NCBI GenBank assembly: GCA_013372975.1 | Contig: JABXIS010000011.1 | Location: 1 to 64,000 of the forward strand | Length of the DNA: 64,000 nt | DNA from: Alphaproteobacteria bacterium | GTDB taxonomy: Bacteria; Pseudomonadota; Alphaproteobacteria; Sphingomonadales; Kordiimonadaceae | Reading direction: 5' to 3' | Shown: positions 25,986 through 35,124 of the stretch, piece after piece | How the letters are laid out: each line of letters begins with the position of its first letter | Position numbering within the stretch: the first letter of the stretch is position 1 | Notes under the pieces: generated by a model | The model's input: the letters and a program-made list of their open reading frames with translations, nothing else | Told to the model about the DNA's origin: nothing | The model's database searches: none | Position numbers and translations under genes: made by a program

Positions 25986-26648
25986 ATGTTCCACGTTATT
26001 GATCCGCTTCTGACACCAGAAGAAGTTGCGCGCTTGCAGCAACTGGCGACAACGATCAATTTTGAGGATGGCCGTAGCAGTAATCCGGATTTTTCGAAGA
26101 AGAACAATCTTCAGCCAGATCATTCTGACGCTGGCTACAAGGAATCTTCAGCGATCGTTCAGAACGGCTTGGCGCGGAACGAATATTTTCGTGACTATTG
26201 TTATCCGAAGACTATGGCGCCGCCTATGATCACCAAATACAAGCCAGGCATGAATTATGGTGAGCATGTTGACAGTTCGCTCCTGCCTTATCGTCCGGCA
26301 ATTCGTTCGGATATCAGCTGCACGGTGTTCATTTCTGACCCGGATACATACGATGGCGGGGAATTGAATATCCGCCTCGGTGATAAGGAATTGAAGATCA
26401 AGGGCAGGCCCGGTACCGCGATCCTGTATCCCAGCACCACCTATCATCAGGTTCTGCCTGTAACAAAAGGCGAGCGGATCGTTTCCATTACCTTCATCGA
26501 AAGCCTGGTGCGGGATATCCAGCAGCGCGAAATCCTGGTTGAACTGACAGAGTTCAATCACGCCAACGCTGAGAAGATTGGCCCGGAGGAGCATATGCGG
26601 CTGGAGTATATCCGCCAGAACCTGACCCGTATGTGGTATAACACTTAG
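25986..26648 (+). CDS. Fe(II)/2-oxoglutarate dioxygenase, PKHD-type (PiuC/YbiX)
   Basis: A 220-residue double-stranded beta-helix dioxygenase of the PiuC/YbiX type. The iron ligands are His94 and Asp96 in 'YGEHVDSS' and His154 in 'STTYHQVLPV'; the 2-oxoglutarate arginine is Arg164 in 'KGERIVSI'. Family members are often iron-regulated and found near TonB receptors; here no receptor is adjacent. The start at ATG 25986 follows AAAGGGGGTG. The target of hydroxylation is unknown. It is convergent with a sulfotransferase-like gene 19 bases away. Confidence 0.92.
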   Translation: MFHVIDPLLTPEEVARLQQLATTINFEDGRSSNPDFSKKNNLQPDHSDAGYKESSAIVQNGLARNEYFRDYCYPKTMAPPMITKYKPGMNYGEHVDSSLLPYRPAIRSDISCTVFISDPDTYDGGELNIRLGDKELKIKGRPGTAILYPSTTYHQVLPVTKGERIVSITFIESLVRDIQQREILVELTEFNHANAEKIGPEEHMRLEYIRQNLTRMWYNT

Positions 26649-26667
26649 GTAAGTTTGGTCGCGAGCC

Positions 26668-27726
26668 CTAGTTGGCGTAGCCAAAGGCCTTCAGCGCATC
26701 CGCAAACACCGTGTGGGTGCGCGCAAAATCAACCAGCCAGTTCATCCCGTTTGTGATCTCTGCCTTGTTGGCTGCTCTGGAAGCCCGCAGCCTTTCAAGC
26801 CGCTCGCCCGCCGAAAAGGCATAATCGGTTGCCTTTGAATAACGGCCCAGAACAGGGTTTGCCAGCGCTGCGCCAATGGCATCGTCCGCCACTGGCTTGC
26901 CAAAGTGGGCGGCCATGTCTTTCAGGCTTTCTGCCGGTGCGTTCAGATAGCGGTCAAAATCCAGCCGCAACACCCGTTCAGGTGATTGGGCTCCCGCGCG
27001 CTCCATATTCACCATCTCCGCCACATAAGTCAGGGCGGCAATTTCCCCTGCTGACAATTTGGTAAGGGCAGGGAGATCAGCGCCAGTTGCTTCGATCAGA
27101 GACCGCATGCGCGGTTTGGCACCGCCCACCAGATCGGTGACATAACCTTCAGCGCCCAATACCGTGGCGATATATGTTTCGGGTGCCATTGAGAGGAACA
27201 TGGCCATGTCATTCGGGAAGCTGGAAAGCCAAGGCTTGGCCAAGAGGCTGCAGAAGCTGGTGGCCTTCACAACGCTGGTGCGGCCCTCAGGTGCACGCGC
27301 CCACAAAGCCCGCAGCATGCGAATATCTTCCATCAGCGCGGTTTCATCTTTCTGTGCCCATGCATCGGCGCGGTCTACCCAGAAAGTGGCCATGTCCCGC
27401 AAGGGCAAGGGCTCACGCAGACTGAAGAAACCATCCAGTAGACCAAGGGCGCGAGAAAGGAGGGTTGAGCCACAATGCCCAATATGAAAGATCAGCCCAA
27501 AGGGTTGGTCGATGGGCGCGCCAAGCGTTTGCGCGCGCACTTCATTCAGGCTTGCCCAGTTGCCCTGCATGCCTTGCTGTATTGCCCTTTGGTCCAGAAA
27601 CGCCGCATTCATGTAAAAGGCGGGCTGGGTTTCCAAAAGATAAATCTGGTTCGCAAGCCAGTTCACTTGAAACGGATAAAGCCGAGTGTCAGCCAACAGG
27701 GGGCTTGGGGTTTGTGCTGCGGTCAT
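26668..27726 (-). CDS. Sulfotransferase-like P-loop protein
   Basis: A 352-residue soluble protein with a sulfotransferase-type phosphosulfate loop, 'LIFHIGHCGSTLLSRALG' (about 78-95), followed by 'SLREPLPLRD'. 'VVKATSF' and 'RVLRLDFDRYLNAP' fit strands later in this fold, but a 3'-phosphate motif is less clear than in the sulfotransferase at 22730. It may be a sulfotransferase or a related P-loop protein. No signal peptide. Acceptor unknown. Confidence 0.75.
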   Translation of the reverse strand: MTAAQTPSPLLADTRLYPFQVNWLANQIYLLETQPAFYMNAAFLDQRAIQQGMQGNWASLNEVRAQTLGAPIDQPFGLIFHIGHCGSTLLSRALGLLDGFFSLREPLPLRDMATFWVDRADAWAQKDETALMEDIRMLRALWARAPEGRTSVVKATSFCSLLAKPWLSSFPNDMAMFLSMAPETYIATVLGAEGYVTDLVGGAKPRMRSLIEATGADLPALTKLSAGEIAALTYVAEMVNMERAGAQSPERVLRLDFDRYLNAPAESLKDMAAHFGKPVADDAIGAALANPVLGRYSKATDYAFSAGERLERLRASRAANKAEITNGMNWLVDFARTHTVFADALKAFGYAN

Positions 27727-27815
27727 GGGCGGGCGTGTATCCTCAGTCGCTGGATGGCTGGTTTTGACCGCATCTTAGTGGCCGCAGGGTGGGGGTGCAA
27801 CTGTCTGTTGGTTTG

Positions 27816-29750
27816 TTATTTTTTGCGCGATGCTGGTGTCATTGTGCTGACATTCTCGGGTACTACATTACGCGTAGTACAGCGCATGATGGCGCCAAAC
27901 AGCGCGGGCGGTGCGATGGGTTTTGTGACATAATCATTCATGCCAAGGGACAGATATTTTTCACGGTCGCCCTTCATTGCATTGGCCGTAAGCGCGATGA
28001 TTGGCGTGTTAGCGCGTTTTGTGTCCGGTAGTTTGCGAATAAGCTGGGTTGCGTCTGTGCCGTCCATCTCGGGCATATGAATGTCCATCAACACAGCGTC
28101 ATATTCATTTTCTGCCACGGCTTCCACAGCCAACCTGCCATTGCCCACAAAATCGAGGCTGCAGTTAAGGGACTTGAGGCAAGAGGCAATCACTTTCTGG
28201 TTGATCGGGTTGTCTTCGGCGACCAGCAGCTTCAGGGCCCGGCCAATGCGTTCCAGATCAATTGTTTCCTCTTCTTCCTTCACAGGGAGCCTGTCTTCAC
28301 CGCCGGTTTCTCCTATGATCGTGAACCAGAAGGTGGAGCCAACGCCTGCTTCGCTGACCACGCCAATATCGCCGCCATGCAATTCGGCAAACCGTTTGGA
28401 AATGGCAAGGCCGAGTCCGGTACCGCCAAATTTTCGGGTGGTGGTCTGGTCAGCTTGGGTGAAGGGCTCGAATAGTTTTTCAGCCTGTTTTTTTGTAAGG
28501 CCGATGCCTGTGTCATGCACTTCAAAGCGCCAGCGGGCGTGTCCTTGCTGAAGCGGTAAGCAGGATACGCTCACTTCTATACGGCCCTTCTCCGTGAATT
28601 TGATCGCATTGCTGATCAGATTATAAAGGATCTGGCGAATACGCGTGCTATCTGCCCGAAGGGCCGGGAGGGTAAGATCTTTGTGGCCCGTGCAAATGAA
28701 ATCCACCCCCTTGGATTGGGAGCGCGAAGCCCATAGCGCGATTGTTGTTTCAAACAGATCCGGCACTGAGAAAAACTGCTTATCAAGCTCCACCTTGCCG
28801 GCTTCCAGTTTGGACAGGTCGAGAATATCATTCAGGATTTCTAGAAGCGCATCGCCCGATTCCTTGATGATCATCAGCCCGTTCCGCACTTCTGTGTTCA
28901 CATTGCCTCCCAAAAGGGACGTGGCCATGCCGAGGATGCCGTTCATGGGCGTGCGGATTTCATGGCTCATGGATGCCAGGAATTCTGATTTGGTGGCATT
29001 GGCGCGTTCTGCTTCGTCGGTTGCTGCCTGCAGGGCCTCATGGCTGCGGCGCATCACCTGCGCTATCTTGTGGCCATATAGCGTAACGCCCAACACCATC
29101 AGGAAAATGAAAGTACCGATAAGATATTCATAGCGCCTTAGCGCATTCGCGCGCGCAACTTCGGCCTGAAAATTCTGGTTCTGAATCTGCTGGATGCGTT
29201 TGATCAATGCGCTAATGCCTGTGGTCAGTTCCGCATAGCGCCTGTCCATTGTGGCCATGCGGCGGCCGGCCAATTCTTCTTCGCCTCTGTTGAAATGCTG
29301 AAAAATATCATTGGCTTCGCCCACCATACCGTGCATGGCAACTTTGACAGACTGGAATTGGTCGCGCGGTGGTTCAACACCATGTGCTTCACTTGATGCA
29401 ATGATGGCGCTTTCAAGATCGGCCAGCCGGTTATTGAACAGCATAAGGGCTGTATCGCGGCGTTCGGTTTCCCGGTCTACTGCCTTTGTATCGAACACGT
29501 CATTGCCGGGGGCATTGGTTTTCTGGGCAAGGTCGCCCAATTCGGTCAGGCCCGAAAGGTGGCCTGCCCACTCCTGATTCAGCTCCACTGAATCCGAATA
29601 GATATTCATGATCTGGTGATTGAGATACAGGCTGCCGGATATCGTCAGGATATCAAACAGCGCAAGCGCGTAATAGATCAGATGCCAGCGTGGAATTCCC
29701 GGCTGTTTTGAAATAGCTGACACGTATCCGCCCCGCGCTTTTGATGTCAC
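27816..29750 (-). CDS. Hybrid sensor histidine kinase with receiver domain
   Basis: About 644 residues: a membrane helix (about 24-44), a periplasmic helical sensor region, a second helix (about 208-228), a HisKA domain with the phospho-accepting His263 in 'SMSHEIRTPMNGILGM', a kinase ATPase domain (N box 'NLISNAIKFTEKG', 'DTGIGL', 'GGTGLGLAISKRF') and a receiver with Asp556 in 'VLMDIHMPEMDG' and Lys in 'VTKPI'. The start is a GTG, either 29750 or 29723; the latter has a better ribosome site (GGGGCGG). No output regulator is adjacent, so it probably signals through a separate phosphotransfer protein. Confidence 0.92.
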   Translation of the reverse strand: MTSKARGGYVSAISKQPGIPRWHLIYYALALFDILTISGSLYLNHQIMNIYSDSVELNQEWAGHLSGLTELGDLAQKTNAPGNDVFDTKAVDRETERRDTALMLFNNRLADLESAIIASSEAHGVEPPRDQFQSVKVAMHGMVGEANDIFQHFNRGEEELAGRRMATMDRRYAELTTGISALIKRIQQIQNQNFQAEVARANALRRYEYLIGTFIFLMVLGVTLYGHKIAQVMRRSHEALQAATDEAERANATKSEFLASMSHEIRTPMNGILGMATSLLGGNVNTEVRNGLMIIKESGDALLEILNDILDLSKLEAGKVELDKQFFSVPDLFETTIALWASRSQSKGVDFICTGHKDLTLPALRADSTRIRQILYNLISNAIKFTEKGRIEVSVSCLPLQQGHARWRFEVHDTGIGLTKKQAEKLFEPFTQADQTTTRKFGGTGLGLAISKRFAELHGGDIGVVSEAGVGSTFWFTIIGETGGEDRLPVKEEEETIDLERIGRALKLLVAEDNPINQKVIASCLKSLNCSLDFVGNGRLAVEAVAENEYDAVLMDIHMPEMDGTDATQLIRKLPDTKRANTPIIALTANAMKGDREKYLSLGMNDYVTKPIAPPALFGAIMRCTTRNVVPENVSTMTPASRKK

Positions 29751-29837
29751 TGATTTCTTCAGTCAGCATACTATAGCGGAATTATTAATGGATTGCTCAT
29801 GTTTCCGAAAAATAGAGGAAAAGTGGCGGGAACAGGC

Positions 29838-29868
29838 GAAAGAGCCGGGGGCAGGCCCCGGCTCTTTC
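29838..29868 (-). terminator. Terminator after the prolyl oligopeptidase gene
   Basis: A perfect 13-base stem, GAAAGAGCCGGGG with CCCCGGCTCTTTC, around a 5-base loop. It lies 7 bases beyond the stop codon at 29875 and ends in a short T-rich arm on the minus strand. Confidence 0.85.
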
Positions 29869-29874
29869 ATGGTT

Positions 29875-31968
29875 TTAGTCTTTCAGTTTCTTCAGCACAT
29901 ACACAGTTTGAAGCGCATCTGTATATGCTTTCTGCTTCAGGTTTGCTGCGGCCGAATGCCCGCCTTCTGTGTTCTCATAATAGATCACAGGTTTGCCCAT
30001 CGACAGCATCCTGGCGGCCATCTTGCGCGCGTGGCCCGGATGCACACGGTCATCCTTGGTGGAAGTATAGAAAAACACTTCCGGGTACTCCGTATCTGCA
30101 TTCAGATTCTGGTACGGCGAATATTCGCGGATATAGGCGCGTTCTTCCGGCACATCAGGGTTGCCATATTCGCCCATCCAGCTTGCGCCCGCGAGAAGTG
30201 TGTGGAAACGCATCATATCCAACAGAGGCACCGCACAGATCACTGCGTCATACAGGTCTGGGCGCTGGGTGGTCATCACGCCCATCAACAGCCCGCCATT
30301 TGACCCGCCGCGAATGCCCAAATGATCCGGGGTTGTGAGCCCGGTTTCGATCAGATGCTCGGACACGGCGATAAAGTCGTCATACGCGCGCTGGCGATTT
30401 TCCTTGAGGGCGGCTTGGTGCCACCCAGGGCCAAATTCGCCACCGCCACGGATGTTGGCAATGGCATAAGCGCCACCTTCTTCCACCCAAAGCTTGCTGA
30501 AGCCCGAGAGATACCCCGGAGAAAGCGAAATCTCGAACCCGCCGTAACCATAAAGCACTGTTGGCGTTTCACCGTTCATTTCCGTGTTTTTGTGGCGGAT
30601 CAGGAAGTAAGGCACCTTGGTGCCGTCCTTTGATGTGGCGAATTTCTGCTCTGTCACAAGATCAGTTGCGTCAAAACGTGTGGGCAGGGAGGTGATTTCT
30701 TCCGGCATCATGCCGCGCTCAACGCTATAGAGCGTGTCAGGCTGAAGGAAGCTTTCGAAGTTCACAAACGCAGTGTCTGTCCAGGCGTCGGCGCTTACCA
30801 CGCTCAGGCTGCCGTTCTCGGGCATGCCCATGTCAGCCACTTCCCAGCCCTCTGCAGTTGGGCGCGCGGACTTGAGGTTGCCTGTTACTTCATCAAGCAC
30901 GGACAGGAAAATGCGGTCTTTGCCGATAGATACATCGTCTATCGAATTTCGGTCACCGGGTTGGAAGATCACTTGCAGGCTCAATTCCGGGCGCCCAGCA
31001 ATTGCATCCAGCACTTTGATGGAAATCAGTGAGCCGGCTTTCACTTCCGTGGCGCCTACTGTCCAGTTCTTGCGCATTTGAAGTACGACCATGTCGGCGA
31101 AGAAACCCTGGAACGAAAGCTCCTTTGGAAGGTCAAGCGTGCGCATTTCCGCGTCATCGCCTTCGCCTTCAAGGATATGGATCACTTCTGTGAAGAAATC
31201 CGGTGCCTGAATAACGCCGGCATAGTTGCCGTCTGGGCGGTGGCTTGCGAAAGCAAAGCTGCCCACATCCTTCTTGTCACCTTCAAACAACAGCATTGCC
31301 ATATCAAGCGATTGGCCGCGTTTCCAAAGCTTGATCTGGTTGGCATAGCCTGAATCGGTCATGGTGCCTTCGCCGAAGTCTGTGCCGATCAGCACAGTAT
31401 CGCCATCAACCCAAACAACTTCCTGCTTGGCTTCTTCGGTGACAAAACCGCCATCGACGAAGCGTTTCACCATGGCATCAAATTCACGCACCACAACGGC
31501 ATCACCGCCGCCACGGCTCAGTTCAACGAGGCAACGGCCAAAATCGGGTGCGAGGCATTTGCGGCCTTTATAGACCCAGTTTTCGCCTTCTTCTTCGGCC
31601 AGCTTGTCGATATCCAGCACATCCACCCATTTGGGTTCGCCAGACTTGTAGGACTTGAGGCTGGTGCGGCGCCACAGGCCACGCACATTCTTCTCATCCT
31701 GCCAGAAGTTATGCACGGCACCACCCGTGAGGCGGCCATAGGCGATTTTGTCTTTGGCATTATAATCCTTGAGCGCGCGGTCCATCAGGCCCTGAAAGCG
31801 GCTGTCCTTTTCAAGGATGCCAAGCGAGTGCGTGTTGCGTTCGCCAACCCATTCCAGCGCCTTTTCACCTTCCACTTCTTCAAGCCACAGGAACGGGTCA
31901 TCGTCGCTCGCTCCTGCAGTCATGCTCACCGCTGCTGCCATTATTGCTCCTACTGTCACAGATTTCAT
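29875..31968 (-). CDS. Exported prolyl oligopeptidase (S9A)
   Basis: A 697-residue serine peptidase cleaving after proline in short peptides. The signal peptide is short (about 1-20). A beta-propeller region spans about 60-400 and the alpha/beta hydrolase domain follows, with the nucleophile Ser about 554 in 'GGSNGGLL', Asp about 639 in 'DDRVHPGH' and His about 670 in 'EGGHS'. The family signature 'NIRGGGEFG-GWH' is present. ATG 31968 follows AAGGGGGG. gloB ends 21 bases upstream, so the two genes may share a transcript. Confidence 0.94.
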   Translation of the reverse strand: MKSVTVGAIMAAAVSMTAGASDDDPFLWLEEVEGEKALEWVGERNTHSLGILEKDSRFQGLMDRALKDYNAKDKIAYGRLTGGAVHNFWQDEKNVRGLWRRTSLKSYKSGEPKWVDVLDIDKLAEEEGENWVYKGRKCLAPDFGRCLVELSRGGGDAVVVREFDAMVKRFVDGGFVTEEAKQEVVWVDGDTVLIGTDFGEGTMTDSGYANQIKLWKRGQSLDMAMLLFEGDKKDVGSFAFASHRPDGNYAGVIQAPDFFTEVIHILEGEGDDAEMRTLDLPKELSFQGFFADMVVLQMRKNWTVGATEVKAGSLISIKVLDAIAGRPELSLQVIFQPGDRNSIDDVSIGKDRIFLSVLDEVTGNLKSARPTAEGWEVADMGMPENGSLSVVSADAWTDTAFVNFESFLQPDTLYSVERGMMPEEITSLPTRFDATDLVTEQKFATSKDGTKVPYFLIRHKNTEMNGETPTVLYGYGGFEISLSPGYLSGFSKLWVEEGGAYAIANIRGGGEFGPGWHQAALKENRQRAYDDFIAVSEHLIETGLTTPDHLGIRGGSNGGLLMGVMTTQRPDLYDAVICAVPLLDMMRFHTLLAGASWMGEYGNPDVPEERAYIREYSPYQNLNADTEYPEVFFYTSTKDDRVHPGHARKMAARMLSMGKPVIYYENTEGGHSAAANLKQKAYTDALQTVYVLKKLKD

Positions 31969-31989
31969 TTTGCCCCCCTTAAGGCTTAT

Positions 31990-32754
31990 TTAGAAATTGT
32001 CTTTTCGTGTACGTATCTCGCCAAAAACCTTGGGCCAGGGCGCCCCCAGCATACCCAGGGTTTCCTGAATTTCGTCGCTCATGGGTCTCAGGAACGGATT
32101 GGTTGCCTTCTCCAGCCCCAGTTTTGACGGTACGGTTGGTTCGCCGCGTTTGCGGGCAGCCTCTACCTCTGCCATACGGGCCACGAGGGCCAGATTTTCA
32201 GGCTCCACGCTCAGCGCAAACTTGCCGTTTGAAAGCGTATATTCGTGCGCACAATACACATCGGTCTCGTCCGGCAGCGCCAGCAGTTTGGACAGGGATT
32301 GCCACATCTGGTCGGGCGTGCCTTCAAACAGGCGCCCGCAGCCCATAGCGAACAATGTGTCGCCGCAAAAAAGGGCACGATCATCTACGAAATGGTAGGC
32401 AATGTGCCCTCGGGTGTGCCCAGGCACATCAAACACATTTGCAGCAACATCACCCAGATAGGCCTTGTCGCCTTCGCCCACGGCAATATCAATGCCGGGG
32501 ATGCGGTCGCGATCTGCTGAAGGTCCCACAATCGTGGTTTGATAACGTTCCTTCAGTGCCAGGTTGGCACCAGTGTGATCCCAGTGGTGGTGGGTGTTGA
32601 AAATATGGGTCAGTTGCCACCCGCGGCTTTCAAGTGCGGCGACAACTGCATCTTCCACAGCCGGGTCCACCACGGCCGTTTCTTCGGAAACCGGGTCATG
32701 GATCAGATACAGATAATTGTCCGACAGGACCGGAATTTGAACGATCTCAAGCAT
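31990..32754 (-). CDS. gloB: Hydroxyacylglutathione hydrolase (glyoxalase II)
   Basis: A 254-residue metallo-beta-lactamase-fold enzyme that hydrolyses S-lactoylglutathione to D-lactate and glutathione. The binuclear metal motif THHHWDHTG (His55, His57, Asp59, His60), 'PGHTRGH', 'FCGDTLFAMGCGR' and 'CAHEYTLSN' are all typical of GloB, as is the C-terminal 'NPFLR' glutathione-binding segment. Upstream on the same strand lie an unknown gene and a D-lactate-dehydrogenase-like flavoprotein gene, which could oxidise its product. Confidence 0.95.
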   Translation of the reverse strand: MLEIVQIPVLSDNYLYLIHDPVSEETAVVDPAVEDAVVAALESRGWQLTHIFNTHHHWDHTGANLALKERYQTTIVGPSADRDRIPGIDIAVGEGDKAYLGDVAANVFDVPGHTRGHIAYHFVDDRALFCGDTLFAMGCGRLFEGTPDQMWQSLSKLLALPDETDVYCAHEYTLSNGKFALSVEPENLALVARMAEVEAARKRGEPTVPSKLGLEKATNPFLRPMSDEIQETLGMLGAPWPKVFGEIRTRKDNF

Positions 32755-32826
32755 TTTTTACTCCCACCCGCGCGCACTATAGCGGGCCCGGAAGCCTCAT
32801 GCCATATAGAATGCGACGGTTCGTAA

Positions 32827-33591
32827 TCAAACATTCAGGAGCCAGGCGCCGACCTTAAGGCGCACCTCCAGGCCAACGGCCACCTCGCCTGATGGCGCGA
32901 TAGGCCAATCCCAAACATCAACCGGGTCACCCGGCAGCAAATCCGGGTTCACCGTTTGAACGATATGGGGATCATTTCCGGAGGTTTCCACCCGTTCATA
33001 GTCGGTGATCAGAAGGGCAGGGCAATCCATTGCCAATAGGGCCCTTATGTGGGCCTTCTGGATGGCGTCTGTGATCTTTGTCTCGGTTTCGTTCACGGGT
33101 GGGCTTGCTGAAAAGGCGAGGGGCAGTTGGCTCAGGATATTGCAACTAATGGCCATGCCGTGGCCCACAAGTGGCAAGGGCGCTATGTCTGGTGGGCTGA
33201 TCACTTCGTTTTTGTCCCCCAGCCAGAAATCAGCCAGCATGCCAGTGAGGTCAGCACGTTCGAATTCGATATCTGGGTAGGCCTTCAATGCCCGCCGTGT
33301 CTGGCGGGTTTCTACTGCATCGATCAAAAGGGCGCCGGCCTGATGGCTGTTCAGTGCATCAAGGGGCACATCAAGGCAAAGCCCCGCTCCCATCAGAAGA
33401 ATGGGCTCTTTCGGGTCGGCATGGTGCATGTGAGCTGTGATGCTTTCTTTTGTGCGCTGCAAATGCTCTGCCCAGAATTTCCTTTGTCGGCGATGGCGGC
33501 CAAGGATGCCTGCGATTTCCTTCACCAGCCCGCCTTCTCGGGCACCAGGTGCGGCGCGCACTGTCAGGACTGTCAAAATCTCTTCAATCAT
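32827..33591 (-). CDS. Unknown protein, possibly methyltransferase-like
   Basis: A 254-residue soluble protein that I do not recognise with certainty. 'PILLMGAGLCLDVPLDAL' followed by 'GALLIDAVETRQTRRAL' resembles the first two strands of a class I SAM-binding domain (glycine-rich loop, then an acidic residue), and the length fits. Catalytic motifs are not clear. Its ATG overlaps the stop of the upstream flavoprotein gene by 4 bases (33588-33591), so the two are translationally coupled. gloB follows 72 bases downstream. Confidence 0.8.
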   Translation of the reverse strand: MIEEILTVLTVRAAPGAREGGLVKEIAGILGRHRRQRKFWAEHLQRTKESITAHMHHADPKEPILLMGAGLCLDVPLDALNSHQAGALLIDAVETRQTRRALKAYPDIEFERADLTGMLADFWLGDKNEVISPPDIAPLPLVGHGMAISCNILSQLPLAFSASPPVNETETKITDAIQKAHIRALLAMDCPALLITDYERVETSGNDPHIVQTVNPDLLPGDPVDVWDWPIAPSGEVAVGLEVRLKVGAWLLNV

Positions 33592-34991
33592 CGCTGGTTG
33601 TCCATCTCTTCGCCAAGGCTGGGGTTAGGTAGCAGCTTGCCGGGGTTCATGATGCCAATGGGGTCCAGTGCCGCTTTGATCTGACGCATAAGATGGACAG
33701 CAGGGCCTTTTTCCTTCTCAAGATATTTGATTTTGCCAAGGCCAATGCCATGTTCGCCTGTGCAGGTGCCACCCATTTCAATAGCACGGGTGACCATGCG
33801 TTCGTGAAGGCGTTCCAGTTCACGCATTTCACCATTATTGTTCGGATCAGCCAGCAGAATAGTGTGGAAGTTGCCGTCCCCCACATGCCCCAGCATGGTG
33901 CCCATGACCGGGCTTTCATCAAGATCATGCCGGGTTTCAAGCATGCAATCCCCCAACCGGGAGATGGGCACGCATACATCTGTTGTAAGCACATGTTTGC
34001 CCGGTGCCATGGCGCGGGTGGCATAATAAAGCTGGTGGCGGGCATGCCAAAGTTTGTTGATGTCTTCCTGCCGGTCAGCGAATTCGATGGCACTGCCGCC
34101 AAATTCTTTGGCAAGGCGTGAGAAGCTGGACACCTCGGCATCTACGGCAGGGGCACTGCCGTGAAATTCAAGAAACAGGGTGGGCATTTCGGTGTGGTCA
34201 AGGCCGGAATAGGCGTTGACCGCTTTTACCGACAATTCATCCAAAAGCTCAATCCTGGCAACGGGCAGGCCAAGCTGTATTGTGGCAATGACGGTATCGA
34301 TTGCAGCCTGAAGGTTTGGGAACCGGCACACACCTGCCATCAGTTTTTCGGGCCGGCCGTAAACGCGCAGGGTCATTTCCGTTACCACCCCCAATGTGCC
34401 TTCGGAGCCCACAAAAAGGTGGGTCAAATCATATCCCGCAGCTGACTTGCGGGCGCGGTTGCCGGTTTCAATCACTTCGCCGGTGGCGGTGACAACCTTT
34501 AGCGACAACACCTGTTCGCGCATGGTGCCATACCGTACGGCATTGGTACCCGATGCCCGTGTAGCGACCATGCCGCCGAGCGTGCATTCAGACCCCGGAT
34601 CAACGGGAAAAAAGAGGCCTTTGTCTCTCAGGTAGGCATTCAGGGCCTGCCGGGTAACACCTGCTTCCACGCGTACATCCAGATCATTTTCATGCACAGC
34701 AAGCACGCGGTTCATCATCGACAGGTCTAGGGAGAGGCCGCCATGGGGCGCTGCCACGTGTCCTTCAAGGGATGTACCGGCCCCGAAGGGTATGACAGGC
34801 ATGCGGTGACGTGCACAGATTTCTATGGCTGCAACCACGTCACCCGTGCCCGCTGCGTAGAGAACAGCGTCAGGCATCATCACGGCGTGTGAGCTTTCGT
34901 CCTGGCCGTGCCTTTCACGATCAGCGGCGGAAACATTGAGCCTGGTGCCAAATTTTTCGGTTAGCTCACGGATTGCCAAGTCTTTGTTCAT
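33588..34991 (-). CDS. FAD-binding oxidoreductase, D-lactate dehydrogenase/GlcD type
   Basis: A 467-residue flavoprotein. The PCMH-type FAD domain has 'PVIPFGAGTSLEGHV', 'VDPGSECTLGGMVATRASG' and 'DLTHLFVGSEGTLGVVTE'; the C-terminal domain ends with 'GEHGIGLGK' and 'DPIGIMNPGKL', the signature of D-lactate dehydrogenase (cytochrome) and glycolate oxidase GlcD. It should oxidise a D-2-hydroxy acid to the oxo acid and pass electrons to the respiratory chain. With gloB nearby, D-lactate is the likely substrate (inference). First gene of the unit with the unknown protein. Confidence 0.92.
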   Translation of the reverse strand: MNKDLAIRELTEKFGTRLNVSAADRERHGQDESSHAVMMPDAVLYAAGTGDVVAAIEICARHRMPVIPFGAGTSLEGHVAAPHGGLSLDLSMMNRVLAVHENDLDVRVEAGVTRQALNAYLRDKGLFFPVDPGSECTLGGMVATRASGTNAVRYGTMREQVLSLKVVTATGEVIETGNRARKSAAGYDLTHLFVGSEGTLGVVTEMTLRVYGRPEKLMAGVCRFPNLQAAIDTVIATIQLGLPVARIELLDELSVKAVNAYSGLDHTEMPTLFLEFHGSAPAVDAEVSSFSRLAKEFGGSAIEFADRQEDINKLWHARHQLYYATRAMAPGKHVLTTDVCVPISRLGDCMLETRHDLDESPVMGTMLGHVGDGNFHTILLADPNNNGEMRELERLHERMVTRAIEMGGTCTGEHGIGLGKIKYLEKEKGPAVHLMRQIKAALDPIGIMNPGKLLPNPSLGEEMDNQR

Positions 34992-35124
34992 GCAATCATT
35001 TTACCGCAGATAAAAGGAATGGCGAGGGATTTTCGGTGGCGACGATTTTCACCCGTTACCGTTAACGCGGTGTCAAGGAACTCGCTGCTATTCTGCATGC
35101 GGGGTTGGGTCCTGAAAGAGCGGA

